Source: Agrobacterium vitis
GTDB taxonomy: Bacteria > Pseudomonadota > Alphaproteobacteria > Rhizobiales > Rhizobiaceae
Length of the DNA stretch: 64,000 bases
Assembly (NCBI RefSeq): GCF_037039395.1
Contig: NZ_CP146245.1
Coordinates: 1 to 64,000 of the forward strand
Direction of reading: 5' to 3'
The first letter of the stretch is position 1. Each line of letters begins with the position of its first letter. Below, piece by piece: positions 50,699 to 60,344 of the stretch. Made by a program: the position numbers and the translations under genes. The notes beneath the pieces were generated by a model, which was not told where the DNA came from, made no database searches, and was given only the letters and a program-made list of their open reading frames with translations.

Positions 50699-53374
50699 AT
50701 GGCAGACGAAGAGTTCCGTCGAGACTTCAGCAGCTCCGCTCCCGTGACTTCGAATAGCCCAGGAGCCAGAACTGTACCAGTCCCGCTCACACCACGATCG
50801 ACCGCTGTCCGACAAGACGGCACGGACCCCATGACAACAACTGGTTTCTCACGATCACCAATTTCTGGCGGCCTACCCGACCTTCCGGGTACTTCAACCG
50901 CAAATCAGGGGCCAGCAGCCCATGTCCGGAATACCCATGCCGGAATCCCACTGAGATCAACCGAGGCTCCCGCGGGCGGACCTGCAGATTTACCGATGAG
51001 CGAACGGTATCTTCGTGCGACAAGGCAATACTTGCGTGAGACTGAACAGGAATACGCCGCCGAAGGCCGCCGCGAAGCGACTCCATCGTCACGTTTTCGC
51101 AAAGGAGGAACAAAGCGATCACGCGAAGATGAGCAGTCTGGTGACGATAGTGAATCCGTTGCGAAGCAGCGCGCCCCCTCAGAAAACGAGATCAATATGA
51201 TTGCAAGACCTCTGACTGTGGAGGAAGGCGCGACTACGGCGCCCAGGTCGCAAGGGTCGCACGCGTCTGTGATGGGGCTGGATGATCTCGAGGAGATTGA
51301 AGAGAGTTATTCGGAACCTCAACATGAAATTTCGACGCTTCCTGTTGACACAACCACGTTGGTTTCAAGTCTGGACACCGTCATTGCAGGAGAGGGGCAA
51401 CCTGAAGAAACATTCGACGCTGCGCCATACGCGATCGAAGACGACAGGGATAATGAGGGGGCGGCTAACAGCGTTCCGTCGACTCCACAACTTTCCTCAT
51501 GGCCGGGGTTAGATGACCTTCATGAGTTTGACGATAGTGCTTCGCCTTATGGACACAGTACTCAGAGTTTTCCTGCTAACATAGCCGCTGGGGATTCAAG
51601 CACTGACGCAGGGTCCCCCAGCATTGCAAGCACCCAAATCCTCGAAGACGTTAACACTGACGATTCCGACGAGCGGAACGAGCTCGATGGCCAAACAGTT
51701 TCAGGATCGATCCATGAAAGTTCGGTTCAAGCTGTGAGGCCGCGGCAAGAGCGCTTCGATGACTTCCCCGATTTGACCGACGAGGAACTGGCTAGAATCG
51801 ACGCACTATCTGAAACTCGCACCACTTCGAAGGGGAATTCTGCATCCGATATTCATGCGGTCATGCCGGATAATGTTCTCTCGCGAGTGGATTTTGCTGT
51901 GGGTGCCGACGAGCTGCGTGCAATCCCTGCGGTCCATCGGGAGGGTTCTCGGCTCGAGTTGAACCCACCAGAAGGAAAGTTCGATGACTTCCCCGATTTG
52001 ACCGATGAGGAACTGGCGAGAATCGACGCACTATCTGAACCTCGCACCACTTCGAAACGGGATGTTGCACCCAATATTCATCCGGTCATGCCGGATAATG
52101 TTCTCTCGCGAGTGGATTTTGCTGCGGGTGCCGACGAGCTGCGTGCAAGCCCTGCGGTCCATCGGGAGGGTTCTCGGCTTGAATTTAGCCCACCAGAAGC
52201 AAAATCCGATGACTTCCCCGATTTGACCGACGAGGAACTGGCTAGAATCGACGCACTATCTGAAACGCATTCCAAGAGACCTCGCTCCGCGCGGGATGTT
52301 ACAGGCGATTTCCATGGGGTCAGCTTGAATGAGGCTTTCGAGAAAGTGGGTTCGCCCACTATTGCCCCGGAAACGAGCATCGAACGCGCGCCTGGATCAT
52401 CACAAGCGATCCGCAAGGACCTTCCTGGCTTGAGCACCGTAGAGCCCTCGCATATCAGCGAAGCATCGCGTGTTAACATAGCTTTTGAAAAGGGGAAACA
52501 AAAGGTCGCGTTAGGAGATGAGGTTCGGCCAGACCTCAGCACGTCCCAAGCTTACCAGCCGCGGCACCCGTCAACCCATACGATTTTTGATGCTGAACAT
52601 ATTGGTGATAACCTGCTGATCGGGAACGAGCCAGTTCCCCCGTGGCCCCATCCGTGGGAGCATGTCGTGCTCTTTGAGACATGCCGACAAATATTTGAAA
52701 GAAAAGGGAAGTGGCCCATTGCGGAGGACTTGGACAACAGTGTGATCCTGGTCAAAAAAGTGGATGGCGCACAAACATCTTATATGCCCCGAAATCAGCT
52801 TCTTTTGCATCTCGGTCCCCAAAAGTATCTCGAACGAATGAAGGCGCTCGGTCTTTCCGAGAACACTTTCAGCAGGCTGAAGACCGATAGGCAATATCAC
52901 TATAATACACCTGCTGGACCACGAGTCAGCGATCATGACTATGAGTTCCCGCTACAGGCAGGTGTGCACAATCCGGAGGTGATGGTTCAGCATCGTGGTG
53001 GAACCTTCTTTGCGTTTTGGCCAAAGCTCCTCAGGCTGGAAAAACTTGCCACTGTGACGAACACGTATGGCACGGAGAATGTTTGGCTCAAATCACCAGA
53101 CAACGCTTACATGACGCCGGCGACGTATAATTCCAGAGCGGCGGATGGCGCCGAAGACCTTTTTGCCAAGTTCATACATCCCGCTCATGTCTTCGACCAC
53201 GCCGATAACCCTGAAACTTCAAGCGTAAAAAATGTCCGCGACATCATGCCCGGCGCAAATCGCGCGCAACCTACCGATCGCACCGGGGCGCAATCCGTGG
53301 GTCGCAGCGGACACAGCCGCGACGCGCCGCTTGATACGAGGGAATCCCGTATGCGTGAAGACTATGGGCGGTAG
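50699..53374 (+). CDS. virD3: VirD3-like large repetitive protein, possible effector
   Basis: An 891-residue protein between virD2 and virD4, the position of virD3. Residues 1-350 are acidic, Ser/Thr/Pro-rich and disordered, with a short KRSREDEQSGDD basic-acidic motif. Residues 354-520 hold two full and one partial 75-residue repeats, each starting DDFPDLTDEELARIDALSE. The last 270 residues (from about 620) look folded, with HPWEHVVLFETCRQIFERKG and ENVWLKSPDNAYMTP. The C-terminus is Arg-rich (DTRESRMREDYGR), compatible with a VirB/D4 translocation signal. VirD3 has no known function; this one is far longer than the short octopine form. Effector status is inferred. Confidence 0.75.
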   Translation: MADEEFRRDFSSSAPVTSNSPGARTVPVPLTPRSTAVRQDGTDPMTTTGFSRSPISGGLPDLPGTSTANQGPAAHVRNTHAGIPLRSTEAPAGGPADLPMSERYLRATRQYLRETEQEYAAEGRREATPSSRFRKGGTKRSREDEQSGDDSESVAKQRAPSENEINMIARPLTVEEGATTAPRSQGSHASVMGLDDLEEIEESYSEPQHEISTLPVDTTTLVSSLDTVIAGEGQPEETFDAAPYAIEDDRDNEGAANSVPSTPQLSSWPGLDDLHEFDDSASPYGHSTQSFPANIAAGDSSTDAGSPSIASTQILEDVNTDDSDERNELDGQTVSGSIHESSVQAVRPRQERFDDFPDLTDEELARIDALSETRTTSKGNSASDIHAVMPDNVLSRVDFAVGADELRAIPAVHREGSRLELNPPEGKFDDFPDLTDEELARIDALSEPRTTSKRDVAPNIHPVMPDNVLSRVDFAAGADELRASPAVHREGSRLEFSPPEAKSDDFPDLTDEELARIDALSETHSKRPRSARDVTGDFHGVSLNEAFEKVGSPTIAPETSIERAPGSSQAIRKDLPGLSTVEPSHISEASRVNIAFEKGKQKVALGDEVRPDLSTSQAYQPRHPSTHTIFDAEHIGDNLLIGNEPVPPWPHPWEHVVLFETCRQIFERKGKWPIAEDLDNSVILVKKVDGAQTSYMPRNQLLLHLGPQKYLERMKALGLSENTFSRLKTDRQYHYNTPAGPRVSDHDYEFPLQAGVHNPEVMVQHRGGTFFAFWPKLLRLEKLATVTNTYGTENVWLKSPDNAYMTPATYNSRAADGAEDLFAKFIHPAHVFDHADNPETSSVKNVRDIMPGANRAQPTDRTGAQSVGRSGHSRDAPLDTRESRMREDYGR
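51758..52265 (+). repeat. 225-bp tandem repeat inside virD3
   Basis: Unit starts at 51758, 51983 and 52208 (period 225 bp, 75 codons), the last copy only partial. The opening about 60 bp of each unit are nearly identical (gatgacttccccgatttgac), and so is most of the rest of units one and two. The low divergence implies recent duplication or gene conversion. Confidence 0.9.
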
Positions 53375-53434
53375 TTTCAGCTATCCGCACAACAAGTTGC
53401 CCTTTCCGATAGGGGATCGAAGCGTGGTCACGTG

Positions 53435-55435
53435 ATGAATTCAGGCAAGTACACGCCAATACGCCTAGCTATAAGCATAGTATGTTCACTGGTCGCTGGG
53501 TTTTGCGCGGCAAGTCTCTATGCAACATTCCGCCATGGCTTTACTGGCGAAGCGATGATGACGTTCAGCGTTTTCGCGTTCTTGTACGAGGCACCACCTT
53601 ATTTGGGATACGCAAGCCCCATCTTCTATCACGGATTGGCGATTATATTTGCCACCTCCGCGTTCATACTGCTGTGCCAACTATTCCTATCGATGCGCGA
53701 TCCCGAGCATCACGGAACTGCTCGCTGGGCCGGGGTTGGCGAAATGCGATACGCCGGCTACCTCCAGCGATACAGTCGCATCAAGGGCCCCATCTTCGGA
53801 AAGATATGTGGGCCGCGCTGGTTCGGAAGCTATCTAACCAATGGAGACCAACCTCACAGCCTTATTGTCGCGCCAACCCGCGCCGGTAAGGGCGTTGGCG
53901 TCGTTATTCCGACATTGCTAACCTTTCAGGGCTCGGTGATTGCTTTGGATGTGAAGGGTGAGCTTTTTGAACTCACGTCGCGAGCGCGTAAATCGAGCGG
54001 CGACGCGGTTTTCAAGTTCTCACCGTTAGATCCAGAGCGGCGAACGCACTGCTACAATCCTGTACTGGATATCGCCGCGTTGCCACCCGAGCGGCGCTTT
54101 ACCGAAACGCGCCGCCTCGCCGCCAATCTTATCACAGCCAAGGGCAAGGGAGCAGAAGGTTTCATTGACGGCGCAAGGGATCTTTTCGTTGCAGGCATCC
54201 TGAGCTGCATTGAGCGCGGCACACCCACAATCGGTTCCGTTTACGACCTATTTGCTCAGCCGGGCGAGAAATACAAGCTTTTTGCTAAACTCGCGGAGGA
54301 AACCCAAAACAAAGAGGCTCAGCGCATATTCGACAACATGGCAGGAAATGACACCAAAATTCTGACATCCTATACATCGGTGCTCGGCGACGGCGGGCTC
54401 AATCTTTGGGCCGATCCGCTGGTCAAAGCAGCGACAAGTCAATCCGATTTTTCCGTTTACGACCTACGTCGGAAGAGGACCTGCATTTATCTTTGTGTCA
54501 GCCCAAATGATCTTGAGGTCGTAGCGCCGTTGATGCGCCTCCTCTTTCAGCAGGTTGTGTCAATCCTTCAGCGAACGCTGCCTGTTAAGGATGAACGGCA
54601 TGAGGTCCTGTTTCTCCTCGACGAGTTCAAGCATTTGGGCAAGCTGGAAGCGGTGGAAACGGCAATCACCACGATTGCCGGTTATAAGGGCCGCTTCATG
54701 TTTATTATACAGAGTCTGTCGGCCTTGACCGGAACTTATGATGAGGCCGGCAAGCAAAATTTCCTCAGCAATACGGGCGTGCAGGTATTCATGGCTACGG
54801 CTGACGACGAGACACCAACCTACATTTCTAAAGCTATCGGCGAATACACGTTCCAGGCTCGCTCAACGTCATACAGCCAAGCTCGCATGTTTGATCATAA
54901 CATCCAGATCTCCGATCAGGGTGCTCCTCTTTTGCGACCCGAACAAGTCCGCCTGCTCGACGACAACTACGAAATAGTCCTTATCAAGGGCCAGCCTCCT
55001 CTCAAACTCCGGAAGGTGCGATATTATTCCGATTTCATGTTGAAGCGGATTTTCGAAAGCCAAGCGGGTTCCCTTCCCGAGCCCGCATCTTTGATGCTCC
55101 CGGAAGACACGAATCTCTTTGGCGACAATCTCAGTCAACGAGCAACTGGCACCACTATGCTAGAGGCGGTGCAGATCGAACCGACAGACTATGGAGAAGC
55201 CGATACTTCCCTGAGTAAAACCATGGTTGATGGAGAGGATAGTGTCGCAATTGGGATGGAGGTTTACCCTGGGTCAAACGAAGTTGGTGACATTGGCGAG
55301 TGCAGCGGTTCCGCCGCCGCCGAACCTGTGTCCGAGATGCCTCCGGAAATAGCTCCAGCACTATTGGCGCAACGCGAGCTCCTCGAGCAGATCATTTCGC
55401 TCCAGCGACGCGGTGAAATTGCGCCTGACACTTGA
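53435..55435 (+). CDS. virD4: VirD4 type IV coupling protein
   Basis: A 666-residue coupling ATPase. Two N-terminal membrane helices (about residues 10-30 and 65-88), Walker A APTRAGKGVGVVIPT (about 145-159), Walker B EVLFLLDEFKHLG (about 388-400), and the conserved NIQISDQGAPLLRPEQVRLL. The C-terminal acidic tail (after 540) diverges. VirD4 recruits VirD2-T-strand and effectors by their C-terminal signals. ATG 53435; the frame's first codon GTG 53432 is ignored. Confidence 0.96.
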   Translation: MNSGKYTPIRLAISIVCSLVAGFCAASLYATFRHGFTGEAMMTFSVFAFLYEAPPYLGYASPIFYHGLAIIFATSAFILLCQLFLSMRDPEHHGTARWAGVGEMRYAGYLQRYSRIKGPIFGKICGPRWFGSYLTNGDQPHSLIVAPTRAGKGVGVVIPTLLTFQGSVIALDVKGELFELTSRARKSSGDAVFKFSPLDPERRTHCYNPVLDIAALPPERRFTETRRLAANLITAKGKGAEGFIDGARDLFVAGILSCIERGTPTIGSVYDLFAQPGEKYKLFAKLAEETQNKEAQRIFDNMAGNDTKILTSYTSVLGDGGLNLWADPLVKAATSQSDFSVYDLRRKRTCIYLCVSPNDLEVVAPLMRLLFQQVVSILQRTLPVKDERHEVLFLLDEFKHLGKLEAVETAITTIAGYKGRFMFIIQSLSALTGTYDEAGKQNFLSNTGVQVFMATADDETPTYISKAIGEYTFQARSTSYSQARMFDHNIQISDQGAPLLRPEQVRLLDDNYEIVLIKGQPPLKLRKVRYYSDFMLKRIFESQAGSLPEPASLMLPEDTNLFGDNLSQRATGTTMLEAVQIEPTDYGEADTSLSKTMVDGEDSVAIGMEVYPGSNEVGDIGECSGSAAAEPVSEMPPEIAPALLAQRELLEQIISLQRRGEIAPDT

Positions 55436-55537
55436 AATGCGTTGTGACGACATTTCCGATCGAGCCTTGTGAGCGCCGTTAGATGCCAGTTCGTGAATTC
55501 ATGACCAACGAAGTTTGCAGATTGATGAAACATCGCC

Positions 55538-58051
55538 ATGAACCCGCCGGGAAATTCAAAAATTGGGCTCACCGCGTCGGCTAGATCCTCGCCCGACGTT
55601 CACTCCGGAGTTAACCCTGTCCTTCGTCCCAAGGAGTTCAGGAACCGTTGTGCTGGCTCCTCATCTGGCAGTCAAACGGATCGCTGGGAAGAATCATCTG
55701 CATCTTTCTTTTACGATGGAATGAGACTGGGCGCTGCAGAGCGGTCGGCATACGAGGCCTGGAATGAAACGGGCCGACCGACGTGGAAAGACCTCGTGCT
55801 GAGTGCCCGTCTTAATGATATCGACAGTTCCGCTTGGAATTTCGATGGCAGACAAACGACCTCGTCGGTTTTTGTCTATGAGGGTGTTCCTCTGGGGGAA
55901 GGAGAACGACGTGTCTACGAGGAATGGCCGGAGCCCGGACAGCCGGGGTGGCAAGAGCTCGTTGTGAACGCTCGCATTGCAGAACTACACCCGTCTGCTT
56001 CAGTTTCGCATGAGCGCGATCCCCCTGAAAGAAGCACGGAGTTCCGGTCCGATGCGCCCAAGCGCAAGCGGAAAGGCTCAATAGACCAAGACGAGAGTGT
56101 CCCTGCATCATTTTACTATGATGGGATGAGGCTCAGCTCACCCGAGCGCGAAGTATATGACAACTGGAGCAAACCGGAACCACCTTCGTGGAGAGACCTG
56201 ATAATAGACGCGCGTCTTGATGCTATTGACAGGTCCGCCTGGTTCCATGAATCGGGAGGCGCTTCGGTCTTTGAGTACGAAGGGATCCCGCTGGGTGAGG
56301 GGGAACGCCTGGCATATGAAAGGTGGCTGGAGCCCGCGCAGCCCGGATGGGAAGATCTCGTCGTGAACGCACGCGTTGCTGAATTAAACCAGTCTGATCG
56401 GACCTCGTGTGAGAACGAAAGTCTTGAAGCAGGAAAGGAACTTCCACCTGACGAATTGGAGGGCATGTTGGGCTCCCCAATTGACGGTGCGCAGGACGCT
56501 CGTGCATCCTTTGTGTATGATGGAGTGACACTCGGAGCGCCCGAGCGTGACGTGTACGAGAACTGGGACAAGCCCGAACGACCCTCATGGGAAGATCTAA
56601 TCCTGGATGCCCGCCTCGCTGCGGTACAGGATTCCTCGATCTCAAGTTTGGCGCCTGGAGAAGAAACCAACTCAGCTTTCTTTTATGACGGGATTGCGCT
56701 GGGAAACGCGGAACTCCGGGCATACGCAAGGTGGAGGCAGCCTGCTCAACCGCGGTGGCAGAATTTGGTGGTGAACGCGCGTTTGTTGGAACTTGACCCT
56801 TCGGCTTGGATTCGCGATGAACATGACCCATTTGAGGAAGTCGAGGAGCTCAACTCGCCTTCGCGATCGACTTCCCCAAGTGAGGCCAAGCGCACTTTGG
56901 GTAAGCTTGATCTCAATCGACCGGCCCACAGATGTGAAAAAACTTCAAAAGAAACGTGTCAGACAGGGCCCGGGACGTGCCTACGGTCGGAGATGCGGAG
57001 CGCAGCTCATGTTGAACTTTCTGGACTGAACGCGTGTCGGGAGAACACAATTGCCAGTGGCCATGCTCTCAATGGCGGAGGCAAGATAAAGAGGCTCGGC
57101 TTCAAAAGCCACTTGACTGGAAACGGGGCTCTCCAAGGGCTGAATCCCGGTACGAAAGGAACAGCGTCCGACGAAGGCGGACAAGTTGTTCCGCCAGTCC
57201 GATCCAGTTGCCCGAGAGGCGATAATATCGGCACATACGGAAGTCGTAGGAACGAACGGGCGCGGCTCGCTACCGAGACTGGACAATTCGAGTCGGAGCA
57301 CATTTTTGGCTTTAAGGTGGTCCACGAAGTTTTACGCAGAACGAAAGAAGGCCGTCGTCTCGAAAGGCCAATGCCTGCCTATCTTGAATGTAAAGAGCTT
57401 CATCGGCAGCATGTTGGAACTGGATGGAGGCGAAGCGGGCTAGTTGGGCGTGGATGGACAGATGATTCCAGTTATCGCTCAGATCAACGAGCAACCTTGT
57501 CAGACCCTGTCGCGTCTGCTGAAGGTGCAGCGGCTTCAAACGGATATCAGTTGAATCAACTGGGTTACGCACACCAACTCGCCAAGGATGGCCTGCAAAG
57601 CGTATCGTCCGACAGCGTTACTATGCCAATTCGTGTCGCAACAACCAGCTACAATTATACGGTAAGCCGTGATCCCCTGCTGTCACCTCCCAGCAAAGAG
57701 CAAGAGCCGCCAGTGCTTCATCTTGGGCCTCGTGGGCAGACAGAAGCTGTACTCGCGCGCGAGACTGCACTGACCGGACAATGGCCAACGCGCGATCGTG
57801 AACGTGAAGTCTATGGAGAGTTCCTGGCCCTGTACGATTTCAAGATGAAACTTGAGACCAGCTCGCTCAGTGTACGGCAAAAGAGAAAGGAACTCGTCTC
57901 CGCGTTGGACCGAACCGCCAGTTTGATAGGGGCGGCGCCTTTGAAAGCTCAGTCGCAAAGCGCGGAACACTATAATACGGCTGAGTTGCCAGACGAACGG
58001 CGGGAGTATGATCCGCGCGAGCGAGGCCGACGAAGCCTCTTTCAGCGCTGA
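55538..58051 (+). CDS. virD5: VirD5 exported nuclear effector
   Basis: An 837-residue effector of the usual VirD5 size. The N-terminal half has six copies of a 45-residue repeat in alternating types (residues about 56-100, 111-152, 190-234, 243-286, 323-367, 379-424), each with the pattern 'YDG..L...ER..YE.W..P..P.W.DL...AR'. A PKRKRKG nuclear signal lies at about 174-180. The C-terminal half is polar and ends RERGRRSLFQR, an Arg-rich translocation signal. VirD5 acts in the plant nucleus, stabilising VirF and interfering with mitosis. Frame intact. Confidence 0.93.
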   Translation: MNPPGNSKIGLTASARSSPDVHSGVNPVLRPKEFRNRCAGSSSGSQTDRWEESSASFFYDGMRLGAAERSAYEAWNETGRPTWKDLVLSARLNDIDSSAWNFDGRQTTSSVFVYEGVPLGEGERRVYEEWPEPGQPGWQELVVNARIAELHPSASVSHERDPPERSTEFRSDAPKRKRKGSIDQDESVPASFYYDGMRLSSPEREVYDNWSKPEPPSWRDLIIDARLDAIDRSAWFHESGGASVFEYEGIPLGEGERLAYERWLEPAQPGWEDLVVNARVAELNQSDRTSCENESLEAGKELPPDELEGMLGSPIDGAQDARASFVYDGVTLGAPERDVYENWDKPERPSWEDLILDARLAAVQDSSISSLAPGEETNSAFFYDGIALGNAELRAYARWRQPAQPRWQNLVVNARLLELDPSAWIRDEHDPFEEVEELNSPSRSTSPSEAKRTLGKLDLNRPAHRCEKTSKETCQTGPGTCLRSEMRSAAHVELSGLNACRENTIASGHALNGGGKIKRLGFKSHLTGNGALQGLNPGTKGTASDEGGQVVPPVRSSCPRGDNIGTYGSRRNERARLATETGQFESEHIFGFKVVHEVLRRTKEGRRLERPMPAYLECKELHRQHVGTGWRRSGLVGRGWTDDSSYRSDQRATLSDPVASAEGAAASNGYQLNQLGYAHQLAKDGLQSVSSDSVTMPIRVATTSYNYTVSRDPLLSPPSKEQEPPVLHLGPRGQTEAVLARETALTGQWPTRDREREVYGEFLALYDFKMKLETSSLSVRQKRKELVSALDRTASLIGAAPLKAQSQSAEHYNTAELPDERREYDPRERGRRSLFQR

Positions 58052-58473
58052 CGGTGGTACAGGAATGACCAACCGATATCTGCAGGCCACCGCGTGCCGA
58101 TCCTCTCCGGAAAATCGCGTCGAAGATATCTGTGCTTGGCCGTTTGCCCTTTTCGCATGAGAACTACCAGATCGCGCAAAGCTGAACGAGGGTTACAGAT
58201 GAAACGATAAACCCGTTCAACAATTTGGTCCCGGATGGTAGTTTCGACATGTTGTCGATTTCCATCCGGACTCTGAATTATGCTGCAGGAAAGACCTGCT
58301 GGCACAGGAATCCGGAGAGATCAACAGGCTGTCACGACTGGCCATCGGACGACTCGCGCCCCGTGTCGCTGAGTTAATCGGCACCGCCACGTAGAGCAAC
58401 CGTTCACGAATGACCGTGATTGACTGGAGCAGCAATCAACAGGAGCCGGGCTCTGCCCTGCAGGAGAACAAAA
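58052..58473 (+). promoter_or_regulatory. virE promoter region with vir box
   Basis: 422 bp between virD5 and virE1 with no gene. tacagatgaaac (58194-58205) matches the vir box in 10 of 12 positions. It lies about 270 bp before virE1, so a further site or a long leader is likely. The same sequence occurs upstream of virJ (28748). Confidence 0.5.
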
Positions 58474-58662
58474 ATGGCGATAGTCAAACTCAATCCCAGC
58501 AATAGCAGCAATTCCTCGTCGCCCGAGACACATCGAGAAATCCAACAGAAAAAGACCGATAATCACGAACCAAGCGGTTTCACACAGTTGGACCTCGACA
58601 TGATCGAGCTGGAGAATTTTGTTCATCAGTGCCCGCTTCCCAACGAAGACCTGGCTGACTGA
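58474..58662 (+). CDS. virE1: VirE1 chaperone of VirE2
   Basis: A 62-residue acidic protein starting MAIVKLNPSNSSNSSSPETH with a helical C-terminal half (TQLDLDMIELENFV). VirE1 binds VirE2 and keeps it soluble and free of single-stranded DNA before export. ATG 58474 follows caggagaaca; frame intact. 13 bp before virE2. Confidence 0.95.
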   Translation: MAIVKLNPSNSSNSSSPETHREIQQKKTDNHEPSGFTQLDLDMIELENFVHQCPLPNEDLAD

Positions 58663-58675
58663 AAGGAGTTCGATA

Positions 58676-60277
58676 ATGAATCCGAACAGTGAAGGCAGTG
58701 ATGAAAACAGCGTCGTAGTGGGCGTGCACAGCATCGAAACTGCCAATGACGGTTCCACCAAGCGGCAGAAGATAGTCAATTCCGACACGACCAACGATTT
58801 CGAGATGGTGAGTAGCCAAGAAACCCACGAGTTTGGCGACCACGGCAGCAGCTCCGCTCAGACTGAAAGCCTCGAGTCCCGTCTGCATGAGACGAGCTCC
58901 CACCTTACGCAAGCTGACACACACAATGATTTATCCAGCTTGTTTGCAAACATGGCATTGCCGGGTCACGACCGGCGGCCAGATGAGTATATTCTTGTCC
59001 GACAAACCGGAGGTGACGCGGTCGCCGGTGTCACTAAAGGTAACCTCGAACATCTACCGACCAAGGCGGAATTTAATGCGAGCTGCCGTCTCTACAGGGA
59101 CGGAGCAGGCAACTACTTTCCGCCGCCGCTCGCATTTGAAAGGATTGCCGCTCCGCAGGAACTCGATACAAAATCGCGTTTTCAACACAAGCTGGAAGTG
59201 TGGAATCGCGCTCATGCCGAGATGGGTATCACGGGTACCAATATTTTTTATCAGACAGATAAAAATATAAAGCTTGATCAAAACTACAGATTGAAGCCAG
59301 AAGATCGGTATATACAAACAGAGAAATATGGCCGCAGAGAAGTTCAAAAGCGCTATGAACACGAATTCCAGGCAGGATCGCTGCTCCCTGACATTCTGAT
59401 CAAGACTCCGCAAAACGATATCCATTTCGTCTACAGGTTCGCAGGTGACAACTATGCGAATAAACCCTTCGATGAATTCCAACGCACCATAAAGGCCCAA
59501 TATGGCAACGACACCGAGATCAAGCTTAGGTCGAAGTCAGGTATTATGCATGATTCCAAATACTTGGAAGCATGGGAAAAAGGCAGCGCGGATGTACGCT
59601 TTGCCGAGTTTGCAGGAGAGAATCGAGCCCACAACAAACAATTGCCGCTCGCGACGGTCAATATGGGACGGCAGCCAGACGGGAGCGGCGGGATGACTCG
59701 CGATCGCTTGGTTAGTGTTGGTTTCCTGATGCACAACGCACCCAATTCCCCCTGGGCGCTAGCGTTGAAAAAGGGAGAATTATGGGATCGCGTTCAAGTC
59801 CTTGCTCGCGACGGAAACCGTTATATGACACCTCCCAGACTGGAATATTCCGATCCCGAACACTTCACGCAGTTGATGGGCCGAGTCGGATTGCCCCTTT
59901 CGATGGGCCGACAAAGCCATGCGAACACCGTCAAGTTTGAACGGTTTACCGAGCAGGCAGCGGTGATTGCTTCGAATGGCGCGGATCTACGCGACATTCG
60001 AGACCTCTCTCCGGACAAAGTGCAGCAGCTGACGGATAAAGATGTGCTCATTGCGGATCGCAATGAAAAAAGCCAGCGGACCGGCACCTATACGAGCGCT
60101 GCGGAATATAAGCGCCTTATGATGAAGCTGCCAGAGGACGCTGCCCAACTGCTTGGCGGTCCCGCCGATAAGTATTCACGTGATTTTGTCCGCCCAGAGC
60201 CCACTTCCCGACCGATCATTGATAGCCGTCGGAGCTACGAAAGTCGGCCGCGGGGCCAAACTGAAAACAGCCTGTGA
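58676..60277 (+). CDS. virE2: VirE2 single-stranded-DNA-binding effector
   Basis: A 533-residue protein, full VirE2 length. The N-terminal part is variable (residues 1-90), then the strongly conserved body: FANMALPGHDRRPDEYILVR, nuclear-signal regions NSL1/NSL2 around 205-310, and the C-terminal end SYESRPRGQTENSL with the Arg-rich translocation signal. It coats the T-strand in the plant cell and mediates nuclear import. Starts after gaaaggagttcgata. Confidence 0.97.
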   Translation: MNPNSEGSDENSVVVGVHSIETANDGSTKRQKIVNSDTTNDFEMVSSQETHEFGDHGSSSAQTESLESRLHETSSHLTQADTHNDLSSLFANMALPGHDRRPDEYILVRQTGGDAVAGVTKGNLEHLPTKAEFNASCRLYRDGAGNYFPPPLAFERIAAPQELDTKSRFQHKLEVWNRAHAEMGITGTNIFYQTDKNIKLDQNYRLKPEDRYIQTEKYGRREVQKRYEHEFQAGSLLPDILIKTPQNDIHFVYRFAGDNYANKPFDEFQRTIKAQYGNDTEIKLRSKSGIMHDSKYLEAWEKGSADVRFAEFAGENRAHNKQLPLATVNMGRQPDGSGGMTRDRLVSVGFLMHNAPNSPWALALKKGELWDRVQVLARDGNRYMTPPRLEYSDPEHFTQLMGRVGLPLSMGRQSHANTVKFERFTEQAAVIASNGADLRDIRDLSPDKVQQLTDKDVLIADRNEKSQRTGTYTSAAEYKRLMMKLPEDAAQLLGGPADKYSRDFVRPEPTSRPIIDSRRSYESRPRGQTENSL

Positions 60278-60344
60278 CTTTGCTACTGCCGCGCCGGCAA
60301 TGAGACTTGTCACGTCACAAGCATCTGATTGAAAGAGCTTAGTC

